Shown: piece after piece, positions 24,383 to 33,119 of the stretch
How positions within the stretch are numbered: the stretch's first letter is position 1
Layout of the letters: each line of letters starts with the position of its first letter
Assembly: GCA_902805935.1 (NCBI GenBank)
Contig: CADCUR010000224.1
Coordinates: 1-53,139, forward strand
DNA from: an uncultured Pyrinomonadaceae bacterium
Lineage (GTDB): Bacteria > Acidobacteriota > Blastocatellia > Pyrinomonadales > Pyrinomonadaceae
Direction of reading: 5' to 3'
DNA length: 53,139 bases
Notes under the pieces: model-generated
Databases searched by the model: none
Told to the model about the DNA's origin: nothing
Seen by the model: only the letters and a program-made list of their open reading frames with translations
Translations under genes and position numbers: made by a program

Positions 24383-26176
24383 ATGAACGTCTGGCAAATT
24401 ATCGTTCGGCTCGCGCCGTTCGTCAAACCTTACAAATCGCTCGTCGTCATTTCGTTTTTTCTCACTTTGCTCGGCGCGGTTATCGCGCAAATCAACCCGA
24501 TAGTTTTGCGCTATACGGTTGACACGATTCAGCAATTATTAAACGAGGGCAGCCGCGTCGAGCAAGCCACGTCGTTGCTTTTATTTATCAGCGCGATCTT
24601 GTTCGGCAAGGAACTGGCAAATATCGCCGTCAAATACGGGCAAAATATGCTCGGCGAGCGAATCCGCATCAATTTGTCGAGCCAGCTCTCGCAATACGCC
24701 GTCGAGCGAATCTTAACTTACCGTTACGCCTATTTCGCCGACGACGAAAACGCGACCGGGAAACTGCAAACGCGCATTGACCGCGGCGCGGAAAGTCTGA
24801 CGCGCTTTGTCCAGAACATTTTCATCAACCTTTTGCCGCTTTTCGCCAACGCGCTTTTCGCGCTCGTCGTGATGTTTTCCGCCAATTTCTACGTCGGCTT
24901 AATCGCTTCGGTGATTATGCCGATTTATTTTTTATTAAGCTGGCGGCAAGCCGGAATGTTAAAAGGCGTGCGGCGCGGTTTGCGAACCCTGCGCGAAGCG
25001 AAAACCAACGGTTTATTCAATATCATCGAATCAATCATCGTCATTAAATCGTTCGTCCGCGAAGAATACGAGCGCGAAAAACAGGCGCGCCTTCAGCGCA
25101 ATTTGATTGACGCGCAAATCCGGCAGCGCAAAACCAACTACGTTTTCGACGCGCTGAAAACTTTCGTCGAACAAGTCGGCGTGGTCTTGATAATTATTCT
25201 CACGGCTTATCTCGTTCTCGACGGGGAAATGACGATTGGCGCGATTATGTTTCATATTCTGCTCTTCAACAACGTTTCCGCGCCGATTCGCCAGCTTCAC
25301 CGGATTTACGACGAAATCAACGAAGCGATGACCTACGCCGAAGGATTTTTTGAAGTTTTAGATGCGGATGACGCGATTGAAGAATCGGGCGCGACGGAAA
25401 CGGAAAATTTGCGCGGCGAATTTATACTGAAAAATGTAAGTTTCACTTACCCGAACGGAACGCAAGCGCTGTTCGACGTTTCGATGCGGATTCCGGCGGG
25501 AAAAACCGTCGCGTTTGTCGGATTGAGCGGCGCGGGAAAATCAACGCTGCTGAATCTTTTGTGTAAATTTTACCAGCCGACGAGCGGCGAAATTATGCTC
25601 GACGGCAAAAACATTTTAGATTACGACACCAGGCTTCTGCGCCGCCGAATCGGATTGGTGCTGCAAAAAAATCACATTTTTCGCGGCTCGATTGAAGAAA
25701 ACATTCGCTACGGAAATATAAAAGCGAATTTCGCGGAAGTCGAAGCTGCGGCGCGAAACGCTTACCTGCATGACCAAATCGAAGAACTGCCGCGCCGATA
25801 CGAATCCGAAGCGCAGTCGCTATCCGGCGGACAACAGCAGCGCATCGCCATCGCGCGTCTGTTTTTGAAAAATCCGCCGGTAATTTTCCTCGACGAGCCG
25901 ACGGCGAGCCTCGACGCGATTGCGACCGAGCAAATCAAAAACAGTCTCGACGCGATAAAAGAACGCCGCACGACGGTCGTCATCTCGCACAGCATTTCGC
26001 AGATAATTGATTCGGACGTTATTTTCGTTCTCAAAGAAGGGCGCGTCGTCGAAAGCGGAACGCACGAGGAACTTTACGAGAACGGCAAAACTTACCGCGA
26101 AATTTTCAACGCTTCAGCCAGAAGTTTGAATTTAAGCAAAATCTCGAAAACAATCGAATACGAAACAATCGAATAA
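24383..26176 (+). CDS. ABC exporter, fused permease-ATPase
   Basis: A 597-residue half-transporter of the type-IV exporter class (MsbA/MDR-like). Six membrane helices lie between about residues 18 and 310. The nucleotide-binding domain has Walker A GLSGAGKST (380-388), the signature LSGGQQQR (480-487), Walker B VIFLDEP (500-506) and the switch histidine in VISHS. It would act as a homodimer exporting a lipid, peptide or drug. It begins nine bases after the Rad52-like gene and likely shares its transcript, with no obvious functional link. A strong terminator follows. Confidence 0.9.
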   Translation: MNVWQIIVRLAPFVKPYKSLVVISFFLTLLGAVIAQINPIVLRYTVDTIQQLLNEGSRVEQATSLLLFISAILFGKELANIAVKYGQNMLGERIRINLSSQLSQYAVERILTYRYAYFADDENATGKLQTRIDRGAESLTRFVQNIFINLLPLFANALFALVVMFSANFYVGLIASVIMPIYFLLSWRQAGMLKGVRRGLRTLREAKTNGLFNIIESIIVIKSFVREEYEREKQARLQRNLIDAQIRQRKTNYVFDALKTFVEQVGVVLIIILTAYLVLDGEMTIGAIMFHILLFNNVSAPIRQLHRIYDEINEAMTYAEGFFEVLDADDAIEESGATETENLRGEFILKNVSFTYPNGTQALFDVSMRIPAGKTVAFVGLSGAGKSTLLNLLCKFYQPTSGEIMLDGKNILDYDTRLLRRRIGLVLQKNHIFRGSIEENIRYGNIKANFAEVEAAARNAYLHDQIEELPRRYESEAQSLSGGQQQRIAIARLFLKNPPVIFLDEPTASLDAIATEQIKNSLDAIKERRTTVVISHSISQIIDSDVIFVLKEGRVVESGTHEELYENGKTYREIFNASARSLNLSKISKTIEYETIE

Positions 26177-26179
26177 CTT

Positions 26180-26224
26180 AAAAATCAAAAAGCCGCGTCG
26201 AATTGACGCGGCTTTTTGATTTTT
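26180..26224. terminator. Bidirectional intrinsic terminator
   Basis: A perfect 20-bp stem (26180-26199 with 26205-26224), GC-rich at its apex and A/T-rich at its base, with a 5-base loop. It lies between the converging ABC exporter and the basic secreted protein and should work in both directions. Confidence 0.85.
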
Positions 26225-26241
26225 TTATGCGCTAAAATTTT

Positions 26242-26622
26242 TTAGTAGCTGCGGACGTAACGGCGACCGTTGCGGTAATAAACGCGGTATCTTTGCGGAT
26301 ACGCGCGACGGCTGCTGCTCACGACATAACCGCGATTCGACCGGCTTCTGTAATAACCGCGATTCAACCGGCGACCCGTGTCGCGCCGGTAATCGCGTCG
26401 CGCGTCGCGTACATCGTCACGATATTCGCGTCTGGCTTCACGGCGGTTTTCTCCACGCCGAACGTCTTGTCTATAATCTCGACGCGCGTCTCTCACTTCG
26501 TCTCGATACTCGCGTCTGGCTTCTCTTCGATCTCCCCTGTTTTGTGCGTTTGCCGTACCAACGCTAACGAACATTATGCTGAACGCAAAAGCGATAATTC
26601 CGGCTTTAAGTAAATTTTTCAT
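26242..26622 (-). CDS. Secreted Arg/Tyr/Asp-rich repeat protein, 126 aa
   Basis: After a signal peptide ending about residue 26 (TANA), the mature protein is almost entirely Arg with Asp, Glu and Tyr. It contains two copies of a roughly 28-residue unit built on REARREYRDEVRDARRDYR, then a Tyr/Arg-rich tail (RGYYRSRSNRGYV, YRVYYRNGRRYVRSY). The repeat should form a charged amphipathic helix; the tail may bind nucleic acid, lipopolysaccharide or peptidoglycan. I do not recognise a named family. AGGGAG precedes the ATG. The large upstream gap suggests its own promoter. Confidence 0.72.
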   Translation of the reverse strand: MKNLLKAGIIAFAFSIMFVSVGTANAQNRGDRREARREYRDEVRDARRDYRQDVRRGENRREARREYRDDVRDARRDYRRDTGRRLNRGYYRSRSNRGYVVSSSRRAYPQRYRVYYRNGRRYVRSY

Positions 26623-26980
26623 CTTTTTGTCTCCCTACTCTTGTTTTTATTTCGCACGTTTTCTTGTGAAAACTGTGCTTATTTATTACACAAAGAAGTT
26701 TTTTCCGATGTGTGTCCGGTAACTTCGCAAGAGATATGCCTAAAACATTTATTTATTAAAAAGAGTTTCAGCGAAGTATTTGTAGTGCCGGTTTCAATTA
26801 ACGTTCGCTTATCTATTTGCAACGATTTGCTCTTTTCTCGAATGTTAGCCAGGCTGGTGCGTTTATGCCATTTCGTTTATCGGGCGAGGCGAGATGCCTT
26901 ATATGGTTGAAAGTCAAAAGTCAGAATCCGAAGCGAATTGATTCGCTAATTTATGCACTTCTTTTCCGTCTTACTCAGTT
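26623..26980. other. 358-base intergenic region
   Basis: A/T-rich on the left, with no gene I can support. The only open frames (26641-26910 and 26817-27188 on the plus strand) have no ribosome site and abnormal composition, and the second runs into the methyltransferase gene antisense. It should contain the promoter of the basic secreted protein, but I could not place one with confidence. Confidence 0.4.
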
Positions 26981-27742
26981 TTACCTTTTTCCGGCGACGA
27001 CGACAATCGAAACGCCGAACGGAAAATCGAAATTTTTGAGCCAGAAGCGTTCCGCGCCGAAGAGTTTCCCGAAAATGCCGTTGAGCGCCGAGACGTTGAC
27101 GTTATTTTCTGATTCGGGTCGGATGCCGGTGAGCCGCATTAAAGTTCTACCGCCCAAAATCGGCGCGAAAAACGTCCAATTGGCGTAGGTCGCGCGTTCG
27201 ATTTCAAAACCGGCTCGTTCCAATCTTTCCGTAATCTGTTTTTTCGTGTAACGAATGCGGTGATTGGAAACGTCGTCCTGCACGCCCCAGAGCCACATAA
27301 ACGCCGGAACGAAAATTAAAGTTTTGCCGCCCGACTTTAAAGCGCGGTGCATTTCCTTGAGTCCGGCAACGTCGTCGTCCAAATGCTCGACGACATCGAG
27401 CGCGGTCACGACATCGAAACTCTCATCGGCAAACGGCAGTTTTTCAGCTAAGCCTTTATGAACTTTTAAGCCTTTCGATTTACAGAATTCGAGCGCTTCG
27501 TCGGAGACATCTACGCCTTCCGCCGCGCCGAATTTCTCCAGCATTTCAAGGTTGCCGCCCGTGCCGCAGCCGACATCGAGAATCTTTGGATTTTGGATTT
27601 TGGATTTTGGATTTTGGATTATTCGCTCTAAAAAAGATTCTAAAATTTGGCGGCGACCGACATACCACCAATGCGAATCTTCAACGCGGTTCATAATCGC
27701 GTAGGTGTGTTGCTGCATTTCCTGCGGTAAAGTTGAACTCAT
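26981..27742 (-). CDS. Class I SAM-dependent methyltransferase with repeat-derived insert
   Basis: A 253-residue Rossmann methyltransferase. Motif I, ILDVGCGTGG, lies at 54-63, followed by the acidic end of strand 2 (GVDVSDEALEFC), TALDVVEHLDDD and the FVPAFMWLWG region; HWWYVGRRQIL near the N-terminus is typical of glycan- or lipid-linked family members. Directly before motif I, residues 42-53 (IQNPKSKIQNPK) are encoded by five tandem TTTGGAT heptamers on the opposite strand (27585-27620). The insert keeps frame and should form a short loop on the surface. The substrate is unknown. Confidence 0.83.
   Translation of the reverse strand: MSSTLPQEMQQHTYAIMNRVEDSHWWYVGRRQILESFLERIIQNPKSKIQNPKILDVGCGTGGNLEMLEKFGAAEGVDVSDEALEFCKSKGLKVHKGLAEKLPFADESFDVVTALDVVEHLDDDVAGLKEMHRALKSGGKTLIFVPAFMWLWGVQDDVSNHRIRYTKKQITERLERAGFEIERATYANWTFFAPILGGRTLMRLTGIRPESENNVNVSALNGIFGKLFGAERFWLKNFDFPFGVSIVVVAGKR
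27585..27620. repeat. Five tandem TTTGGAT heptamers inside a coding region
   Basis: A 36-base run of near-perfect period 7, single orientation. It encodes IQNPKSKIQNPK in the methyltransferase; three heptamers equal seven codons, so the peptide also has period 7. Confidence 0.9.
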
Positions 27743-27847
27743 AAAGTATCTTCTGCCTGAAAAACTTCAGATTTGATTGGCGTATTTTTGTAAAAAAAAG
27801 GCGCGTCACGCTAACGCTGTTTTTTCAAAAAACTTTGAAATTAAATT

Positions 27848-29593
27848 TTACCTTAAACGCAAAAACCTTCCTAAAATTTTCGCCTGCGGCGGGTCAACCG
27901 GTTTCAGCATTTCGTAGTATTGCCGCGCTAAACCGAGATTACCCGTTTTAACATACAAAAGCGAAAGATTGAACAGTGCGGGCGAGTTCGTCGGTTCAAA
28001 TTCGACAGTGCGTTTATACATCTCGATTGCTTCCTGACGCTTCCCTTGGTCGCGCAGAAAATCGGCGTAAGCCTTCAAAACATAAACCGAATCGGGTTTT
28101 ACTTCGAGTCCCTTTTTGTATGCCTGCTCGGCTTCGCTCGCGCGCCCTAGTTTTTGCAGAGAGTTTGCTAAACTCAGATAGATGATATGATGCGGCTCGA
28201 TGGCGGCGGCTTTTCGGTAATACTCAATCGCCTTTTCCGGCTTGCCCAAATCCGTATAGAAAACAGCGATGAGATTTTGACTTTTATTGTCCGGCGGCAA
28301 AAGCGTAATCAATTCTTCGAGAACAGTTTCGGCTTCTGCCGGGCGGCGCGTGTAAAGCAGCATTTTAGACAAACTTTCACGAACCTTTGCGTCCTTCGGG
28401 TTTCGCGCCGCAACCTGCTTCATCAATTCGATTTGTGTCGCGCCTTGCTGTCGCGCCCGCGTCACGCTCAGAAACATCTGGATAAACTGATTGCTCGGCT
28501 TCATCCGGTCAGCCTGCGACAAAATCTCCAAAGCCTCATCGAATTTTCCAGCCTCTGTCAGAGCCATTCCGAGCGCGGCTTTCGTTTCGAAATCATCCGA
28601 CTTGATTTTATCGGCTTTTCGCAGATGCTCGACGGCTTCGTCAAATTGCCGCTCGCTGCATAAATTCGAGCCTAATTCCTTTTGGAAAACAAAGGTTTCC
28701 GGCGCGAGATTGGCAGCTTGTCGCAAAGCGACGATTGCCGCCCCGGACTTTCCGCGCCGCGTTTCGCTTATACCGAGGTAATAAAAAGCGTCGGAAAGTT
28801 TCGCGTCGAGTTCGGCAGCCTTGCGAAAGGCGTTTGCCGCTTCTTCGTTTTGTCCGAGTTCAAAATAAAGTCTGCCGGAAAAATAATGCGCCGTCGCCCT
28901 TTTCGGTTCGAGTTCGATTGCCCGGCGCGCCGACGCCATCGCTTCCGCGTCGCGTTCGAGCCGCAAATAAACGTCGGCTAACCCGATTTGATAGACAGCC
29001 GCGTTCGGATTCGCCCGCGCCAGTTTTTCGTAAAGCTGCAACGCCTGCGCGTTGTTTCCGCTCTCGGCGTAAAGCGCGGCGGCAACGCGCGTCAAATTTT
29101 CGTCGTCGGGAAATTTCTCGAGCGCCGCCTCGGTCGAGCGGAGAATTTCGCCCGCCGGACGATTGGCAGTTTGCAGCGCGGCGATCAAAGCCGCGTGCGC
29201 CCCGACCGCGCTGCCATTTAAACGAACGCCTTCCTCGCATTGCTTGATCGCTTCGGCGTGATTTTTCGTTAAGCTCAGCGATCCGCACAAAGCCAAGCGG
29301 AAACTTCTGTCGTTTGGGGCGAGCCGCACGGCTTCGCGGAACAGCGCGACGGCTTCGGCGGTGCGGTCGAGTCTGATTAATATCAGACCAATGTTGCCGT
29401 GCGTTGCCGCATCCTTCGGTTCAAGCCCGGCGCTTTTCCGAAACGCTTCGAGAGCTTCGTTAAGTTTTCCCTCTTTCAAAAAAACGACGCCGTTGTCAAA
29501 ATAATCTTTCGCCGTCGGCGTTTGCGCTGCCGACGGCAGGACCGATGAAAAACAGAAAATCGCTAAAAGAAAAAGTTTGATACGCGGAAGCAT
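27848..29593 (-). CDS. Secreted TPR protein, 581 aa
   Basis: A signal peptide (to about residue 23, SAAQ) followed by about 15 tetratricopeptide repeats filling the protein, with typical units such as DAATHGNIGLILIRLDRTAEA and SPALFNLSLLYVKTGNLGLA. It should be a periplasmic superhelical scaffold. There is no catalytic domain. GAGG precedes the ATG. It stands alone on the minus strand between the methyltransferase and the nuclease gene. Such proteins usually organise cell-envelope or protein-export assemblies; the partner is unknown. Confidence 0.85.
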   Translation of the reverse strand: MLPRIKLFLLAIFCFSSVLPSAAQTPTAKDYFDNGVVFLKEGKLNEALEAFRKSAGLEPKDAATHGNIGLILIRLDRTAEAVALFREAVRLAPNDRSFRLALCGSLSLTKNHAEAIKQCEEGVRLNGSAVGAHAALIAALQTANRPAGEILRSTEAALEKFPDDENLTRVAAALYAESGNNAQALQLYEKLARANPNAAVYQIGLADVYLRLERDAEAMASARRAIELEPKRATAHYFSGRLYFELGQNEEAANAFRKAAELDAKLSDAFYYLGISETRRGKSGAAIVALRQAANLAPETFVFQKELGSNLCSERQFDEAVEHLRKADKIKSDDFETKAALGMALTEAGKFDEALEILSQADRMKPSNQFIQMFLSVTRARQQGATQIELMKQVAARNPKDAKVRESLSKMLLYTRRPAEAETVLEELITLLPPDNKSQNLIAVFYTDLGKPEKAIEYYRKAAAIEPHHIIYLSLANSLQKLGRASEAEQAYKKGLEVKPDSVYVLKAYADFLRDQGKRQEAIEMYKRTVEFEPTNSPALFNLSLLYVKTGNLGLARQYYEMLKPVDPPQAKILGRFLRLR

Positions 29594-29683
29594 TTGTTAC
29601 CTCACTGATGCAAAATTTGTGTTTTGATGTGTGTTTCGCATTTCGAGAAACGACTTCTTTAGATAAAAGCCGAAAGGGTCGAA

Positions 29684-30592
29684 TTATTTATTATCAACAC
29701 GATTTTCAAGCGTTTCCTGCAAGTTCATCGGCAGATTTGAAAGCAGATTCAAATTCGTTCGCAGTTCGATGGCGCGAACCGTCGTGCGGAAACTGCGCCA
29801 ATTCGGTTTGCCGAGATTCGGCGCGTTCGGCATATCTACGGCTGTTACGGGAGTGGTTTCGTTGACGGCGGAAAAATCCGCGCCCGGCGGAACGGCGACG
29901 ATGACTTTCCAGCAATTAGTCGGGACGACGATTTTCTTTTTCAGTCTTCCCTTATCGCCGTAACAACCGGCGACGACGTATAAATCAACTCGATTTTTCT
30001 TCACCAAATCGCGCGAGTAAGTTTCAAAATCGTTCCAGACGTTGCGGTTTAAATCCGGCGTTTGCGGAATTATGTTCGTCATAAAAAACGTCTGGCTGTT
30101 CGCCTCTGGACTGCTCGAACGGTCGGCGCTCGGACACAGATGCCCGCGGTCGAAACCGCTGCCCGTATAGTCAGCGGGCGTGATGCGCGCGAAAGTTTTC
30201 GGCAGATTCGGGTCGGGTCGAAAATCGTTTTGCCGTTCGGCAGCGCCGAAATCCGTTTCCGTAATGCGCCACGCGACCCAATTCGCCGCGCCGCGGCTGT
30301 TGTTATACGAAAGCGCGTAAGCGTTGTTGACCAGCAAATAATTGTCGGCGTTTAGAATATTATTCGTCGCGTTCGACGGATTGCCAGCCGCAAGATAAAT
30401 CTCGCGTGCCTGTTCGACGTTTGTAACGGGGGCGTTCGGCTGGCGCGGCGGCGCGGGCGGCGCGGTTTCGGTCGTTTCGGTTTTGTCGGTCGCCGATTGC
30501 CAGATTTTTCTGCCAATCAAGACGCAGGCAATTACGAGCAAAACGATGACTGCCAAAGCGATTAAGCCCGCGATAAGAGTTTTCCTGTTCAT
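29684..30592 (-). CDS. Membrane-anchored DNA/RNA non-specific endonuclease (NUC family)
   Basis: A 302-residue beta-beta-alpha-metal nuclease. An N-terminal membrane helix (6-27) and a Thr/Pro-rich linker lead to the catalytic domain. It has DRGH at 148-151 (general base H151), then FFMTNIIPQ and the metal-binding asparagine with E190 in VWNDFE. Relatives such as Serratia nuclease degrade single- or double-stranded DNA and RNA. The anchor should leave the enzyme in the periplasm or at the cell surface, for nutrient scavenging or defence against incoming DNA. No immunity gene is visible. Confidence 0.88.
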   Translation of the reverse strand: MNRKTLIAGLIALAVIVLLVIACVLIGRKIWQSATDKTETTETAPPAPPRQPNAPVTNVEQAREIYLAAGNPSNATNNILNADNYLLVNNAYALSYNNSRGAANWVAWRITETDFGAAERQNDFRPDPNLPKTFARITPADYTGSGFDRGHLCPSADRSSSPEANSQTFFMTNIIPQTPDLNRNVWNDFETYSRDLVKKNRVDLYVVAGCYGDKGRLKKKIVVPTNCWKVIVAVPPGADFSAVNETTPVTAVDMPNAPNLGKPNWRSFRTTVRAIELRTNLNLLSNLPMNLQETLENRVDNK

Positions 30593-30689
30593 AAATTTTT
30601 TGCCGGAACGACTGCAAAAAGTTTATCACAAACAATCGAAAAAACCCCCGATGCGCTTTTAGCATCAAATACGCTAAAATAAATTAGCG

Positions 30690-31769
30690 ATGAGCGATAA
30701 ACTTCACATCACCGGACTTTCAATTAACGACCTTGCCGAATTCGTCCAGGAAATCGGCGAGCCGAAATACCGCGCGAAACAGATTTTTGTAAATCTGCAC
30801 GCGAGACGCGCTCTCGATTTTGACGAGATGACGGATTTGCCGAAAGCGTTTCGTGAAAAGTTGAACGAGACGGCGAGGGCGACGACTCTAAAAGTCGAAT
30901 CGCGCTACGTTTCGGCGGACGGAACGCGCCGATTTTTGATGAAAACTCACGATAATTATCCGGTCGAGACGGTTTACATTCCGACCGAAGACCGCGACAC
31001 GATTTGTTTTTCCTCGCAGTCAGGCTGTCCGCTTAAGTGCGATTTTTGTTTGACGGCGAAGCTCGGACTATTGCGGAATCTAACGGCGGGCGAGATTGTC
31101 GAGCAGATAATCGTCGTTTTAAACGACGTTTACGGCGCGGGCGCACAGACGCCGCACGGCACGAATCTGGTGGCGATGGGCGCGGGCGAGCCGTTTTTGA
31201 ATTTCGAGAATTTAATAAAAGCGCTGGGAATAATGGCGGACGAAGCCGGTTTGTTTATCGTCCCGAACCGCGTTACGGTTTCGACCGCCGGCATCGTGCC
31301 GAAGATTTACGAATTTGCGCGTCTGGAAAAGCGTCCGAATCTGGCGATTTCGCTATCGGCGCCAAACGATGAACTGCGCGACAAGTTAATGCCGATCAAT
31401 CGGCGTTGGAATATCGAAGAACTTCTGCAAGCCGCCAAAGAATACGAAAAAACTTTGCGGCGCGGCGAGCGGTTCACGTTTGAATACGTTTTGCTCGGCG
31501 GCGTGAACGATTCGGACGCGCACGCCCGCGCTTTAGCCGAACTGCTCGCCAAATACGATTTGCAGCGAGTGAAAATCAATTTGATCGCGCACAATTCGGC
31601 GGAGCCGCTCGAATATCGCCCGCCTGATATTGAACAAGTTGAACGATTCAAAAAGATTTTAGAATCGAAGGGCGTGTCGGCTTACGTGCGTCGTCCACGC
31701 GGGCGCGATATTTACGCGGCTTGCGGACAACTCGCGGCGAAAAACGCGCCGAATCTCGTGCGGGTTTAA
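30690..31769 (+). CDS. rlmN: Dual-specificity RNA methyltransferase RlmN
   Basis: A 359-residue radical-SAM enzyme that methylates C2 of A2503 in 23S rRNA and A37 in tRNAs. The cluster motif CPLKCDFC gives C113, C117 and C120; GAGEPFLNFENL, LAISLSAPND and the C-terminal AACGQL, with the methyl-carrying cysteine near residue 345, complete the signature. TAAAAT ends nine bases before the ATG with no ribosome-binding sequence, and a CGCTAA/TTAGCG stem spans the start region. A heptamer repeat begins two bases after its stop. Confidence 0.95.
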   Translation: MSDKLHITGLSINDLAEFVQEIGEPKYRAKQIFVNLHARRALDFDEMTDLPKAFREKLNETARATTLKVESRYVSADGTRRFLMKTHDNYPVETVYIPTEDRDTICFSSQSGCPLKCDFCLTAKLGLLRNLTAGEIVEQIIVVLNDVYGAGAQTPHGTNLVAMGAGEPFLNFENLIKALGIMADEAGLFIVPNRVTVSTAGIVPKIYEFARLEKRPNLAISLSAPNDELRDKLMPINRRWNIEELLQAAKEYEKTLRRGERFTFEYVLLGGVNDSDAHARALAELLAKYDLQRVKINLIAHNSAEPLEYRPPDIEQVERFKKILESKGVSAYVRRPRGRDIYAACGQLAAKNAPNLVRV

Positions 31770-31771
31770 AG

Positions 31772-31882
31772 GTCAAAAGTGGAAAAGTGAAAATGTGAAA
31801 AAGTTTTTTTGTCGAGAGTATATGATTGCTTTTTTACTTTTACCCTTTTTCACATTTTCACTTTTCCACTTTTCCACTTTTT
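31772..31882. repeat. Inverted heptamer array (GAAAAGTG type) after rlmN
   Basis: The left arm (31772-31803) has AAAAGTGG/AAAAGTG/AAAATGTG; the right arm (about 31830-31882) has the complement, ending in CCACTTTTCCACTTTTT. GAAAAAGTTT next to the left arm resembles the inverse of the AACAAACTTTTTC motif. It fills the gap between rlmN and the next gene's ATG. Confidence 0.8.
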
Positions 31883-31885
31883 GAT

Positions 31886-32416
31886 ATGGAAATTTTTATC
31901 GTCGGAGTCATCGTCGTCGCGCTGATGGTTTACGTTTCGACGCGAATCAAAAAAAGCGCGGCGCAGGCTTACGAGCCTGAAACGATTGACGCCGAAGATT
32001 TTACGATTAAAAAGCCCGCCGGTTTTATCAATCCGATAAACGATGATTCGACTTTTGCGTTCGAGGCTTACACGAAGGATTTCGGAACGGACGAAGCGAA
32101 GGATTTCCGGCAGGCGCGGGCGAGATTGCGGCGGATTTCGGATTCGAGTTTTGATGCCGTTTGCAAAAACGTCAAACAATCGGCGGATAAAGTCCTGTCG
32201 AAAAACTTTTCTGAAAGCGCCGCTCAAGGACAGCGCGTTTTTCAGCTCGAAACCGATGGCGTCGAAGCAGACGTGCCGGTTTTTTCCGCGTGGAAAATCG
32301 TCGAGAGCCGCGAGCGGCGAAAGATTTACGAACTGCAAATTTCGGTCTTGGAAGAATACAAAAAAAATTACGTGGACGAAGTAGCCGAGATAATTGAAAG
32401 TTTTGTCGTCAAATAA
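31886..32416 (+). CDS. Hypothetical single-pass membrane protein, 176 aa
   Basis: A short N-terminal membrane helix (residues 1-17) with the rest cytoplasmic. The soluble part is charged and ends in a helix with VDEVAEIIESF. I do not recognise a family. The frame is open through the upstream heptamer repeat to 31826, but that portion is repeat sequence encoding Phe/Ser/Pro, so the ATG at 31886 is chosen. No ribosome-binding sequence is visible, as the repeat ends four bases before it. The next gene lies 61 bases downstream on the same strand. Confidence 0.68.
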   Translation: MEIFIVGVIVVALMVYVSTRIKKSAAQAYEPETIDAEDFTIKKPAGFINPINDDSTFAFEAYTKDFGTDEAKDFRQARARLRRISDSSFDAVCKNVKQSADKVLSKNFSESAAQGQRVFQLETDGVEADVPVFSAWKIVESRERRKIYELQISVLEEYKKNYVDEVAEIIESFVVK

Positions 32417-32477
32417 ACGGAAAACAAAAGCATCTCGAAAAAACAATCAGACATCATTTACCGGCAGAGGACAATTT

Positions 32478-32939
32478 ATGAAAAAACTTTTATTCGCTTT
32501 ATTTACGGCATTTATTTTGACGGCGGGCGCGCTCGTCGAAGCAGACGCGCAAACAGTCAGCGGTTCAATCGGCGCAGTAAAACGCGGCGGCGCAACAAAA
32601 GGCGCGATTGTGTTGAGCATACCGGGCGGCTTGCACGTCAATTCGAATCGTCCGAACAGCCAATACGCGATTCCGACCGTCGTCCGCCTCAGCGCGGTCG
32701 GCGCGAAAATCGGCGCAGTTAGTTACCCGCGCGGCGTTAACCGCAAATTCGGTTTTTCCGAAGATACGATAAACGTTTACGAAGGTCGCACCGCGTTCAG
32801 TTTTAATTTAACCGTTCCTGCCAGTTTCAAGGGAAACGTCGTCAGGGTTCGCGCCGTCGTGCGTTATCAGGCTTGCACCGACGAAGTTTGTTACCCGCCG
32901 AAAAGCAAGGAAATTACTTTGACCGCAAAGGTTCAATAA
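32478..32939 (+). CDS. Secreted DsbD N-terminal domain-like protein
   Basis: A 153-residue protein with a signal peptide (to about residue 23) and an immunoglobulin-like domain matching the N-terminal domain of DsbD: GGLHVNSNRPNSQY near the start and YQACTDEVCYPP near the end, where the two cysteines are the redox pair. In DsbD this domain passes electrons from the membrane domain to periplasmic thiol proteins. Here it stands alone, without the membrane or thioredoxin domains. AGAGG lies about eight bases before the ATG. A repeat-type hairpin follows the stop. Confidence 0.8.
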   Translation: MKKLLFALFTAFILTAGALVEADAQTVSGSIGAVKRGGATKGAIVLSIPGGLHVNSNRPNSQYAIPTVVRLSAVGAKIGAVSYPRGVNRKFGFSEDTINVYEGRTAFSFNLTVPASFKGNVVRVRAVVRYQACTDEVCYPPKSKEITLTAKVQ

Positions 32940-32960
32940 ACAAAAAATAAATAAATAACT

Positions 32961-33031
32961 GCGAAAAGGCGCAAAATTCACAAAATAAAAGTCGGCAATT
33001 GAAGTTTTGTTAATTTTGCGCCTTTTGCGGC
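32961..33031. repeat. Imperfect 25-bp inverted repeat (GCGAAAAGG type)
   Basis: Arms at 32961-32985 and 33005-33031 are complementary for about 22 bases with one mismatch before they diverge, around a 19-base loop. It lies 20 bases past the DsbD-N-like gene's stop and probably doubles as its terminator. Confidence 0.72.
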
Positions 33032-33119
33032 TGCGAAAACCTGAAATATCTTTTCGTAAATTACGTTTTTAAGCTAAGATAAGCGAGCCGTAATAAATCT
33101 TGCAAAAGGAGTTTTCAAT

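Noticed and set aside
28187-29288. Long antisense frames within the TPR protein gene
   Set aside because: They are shadows of the repetitive TPR coding sequence; the minus-strand gene has a signal peptide, ribosome site and domain pattern.
31826-31885. Upstream start of the 176-aa gene inside the repeat
   Set aside because: The added residues are Phe/Ser/Pro encoded by the heptamer arm; the ATG at 31886 begins the membrane helix.
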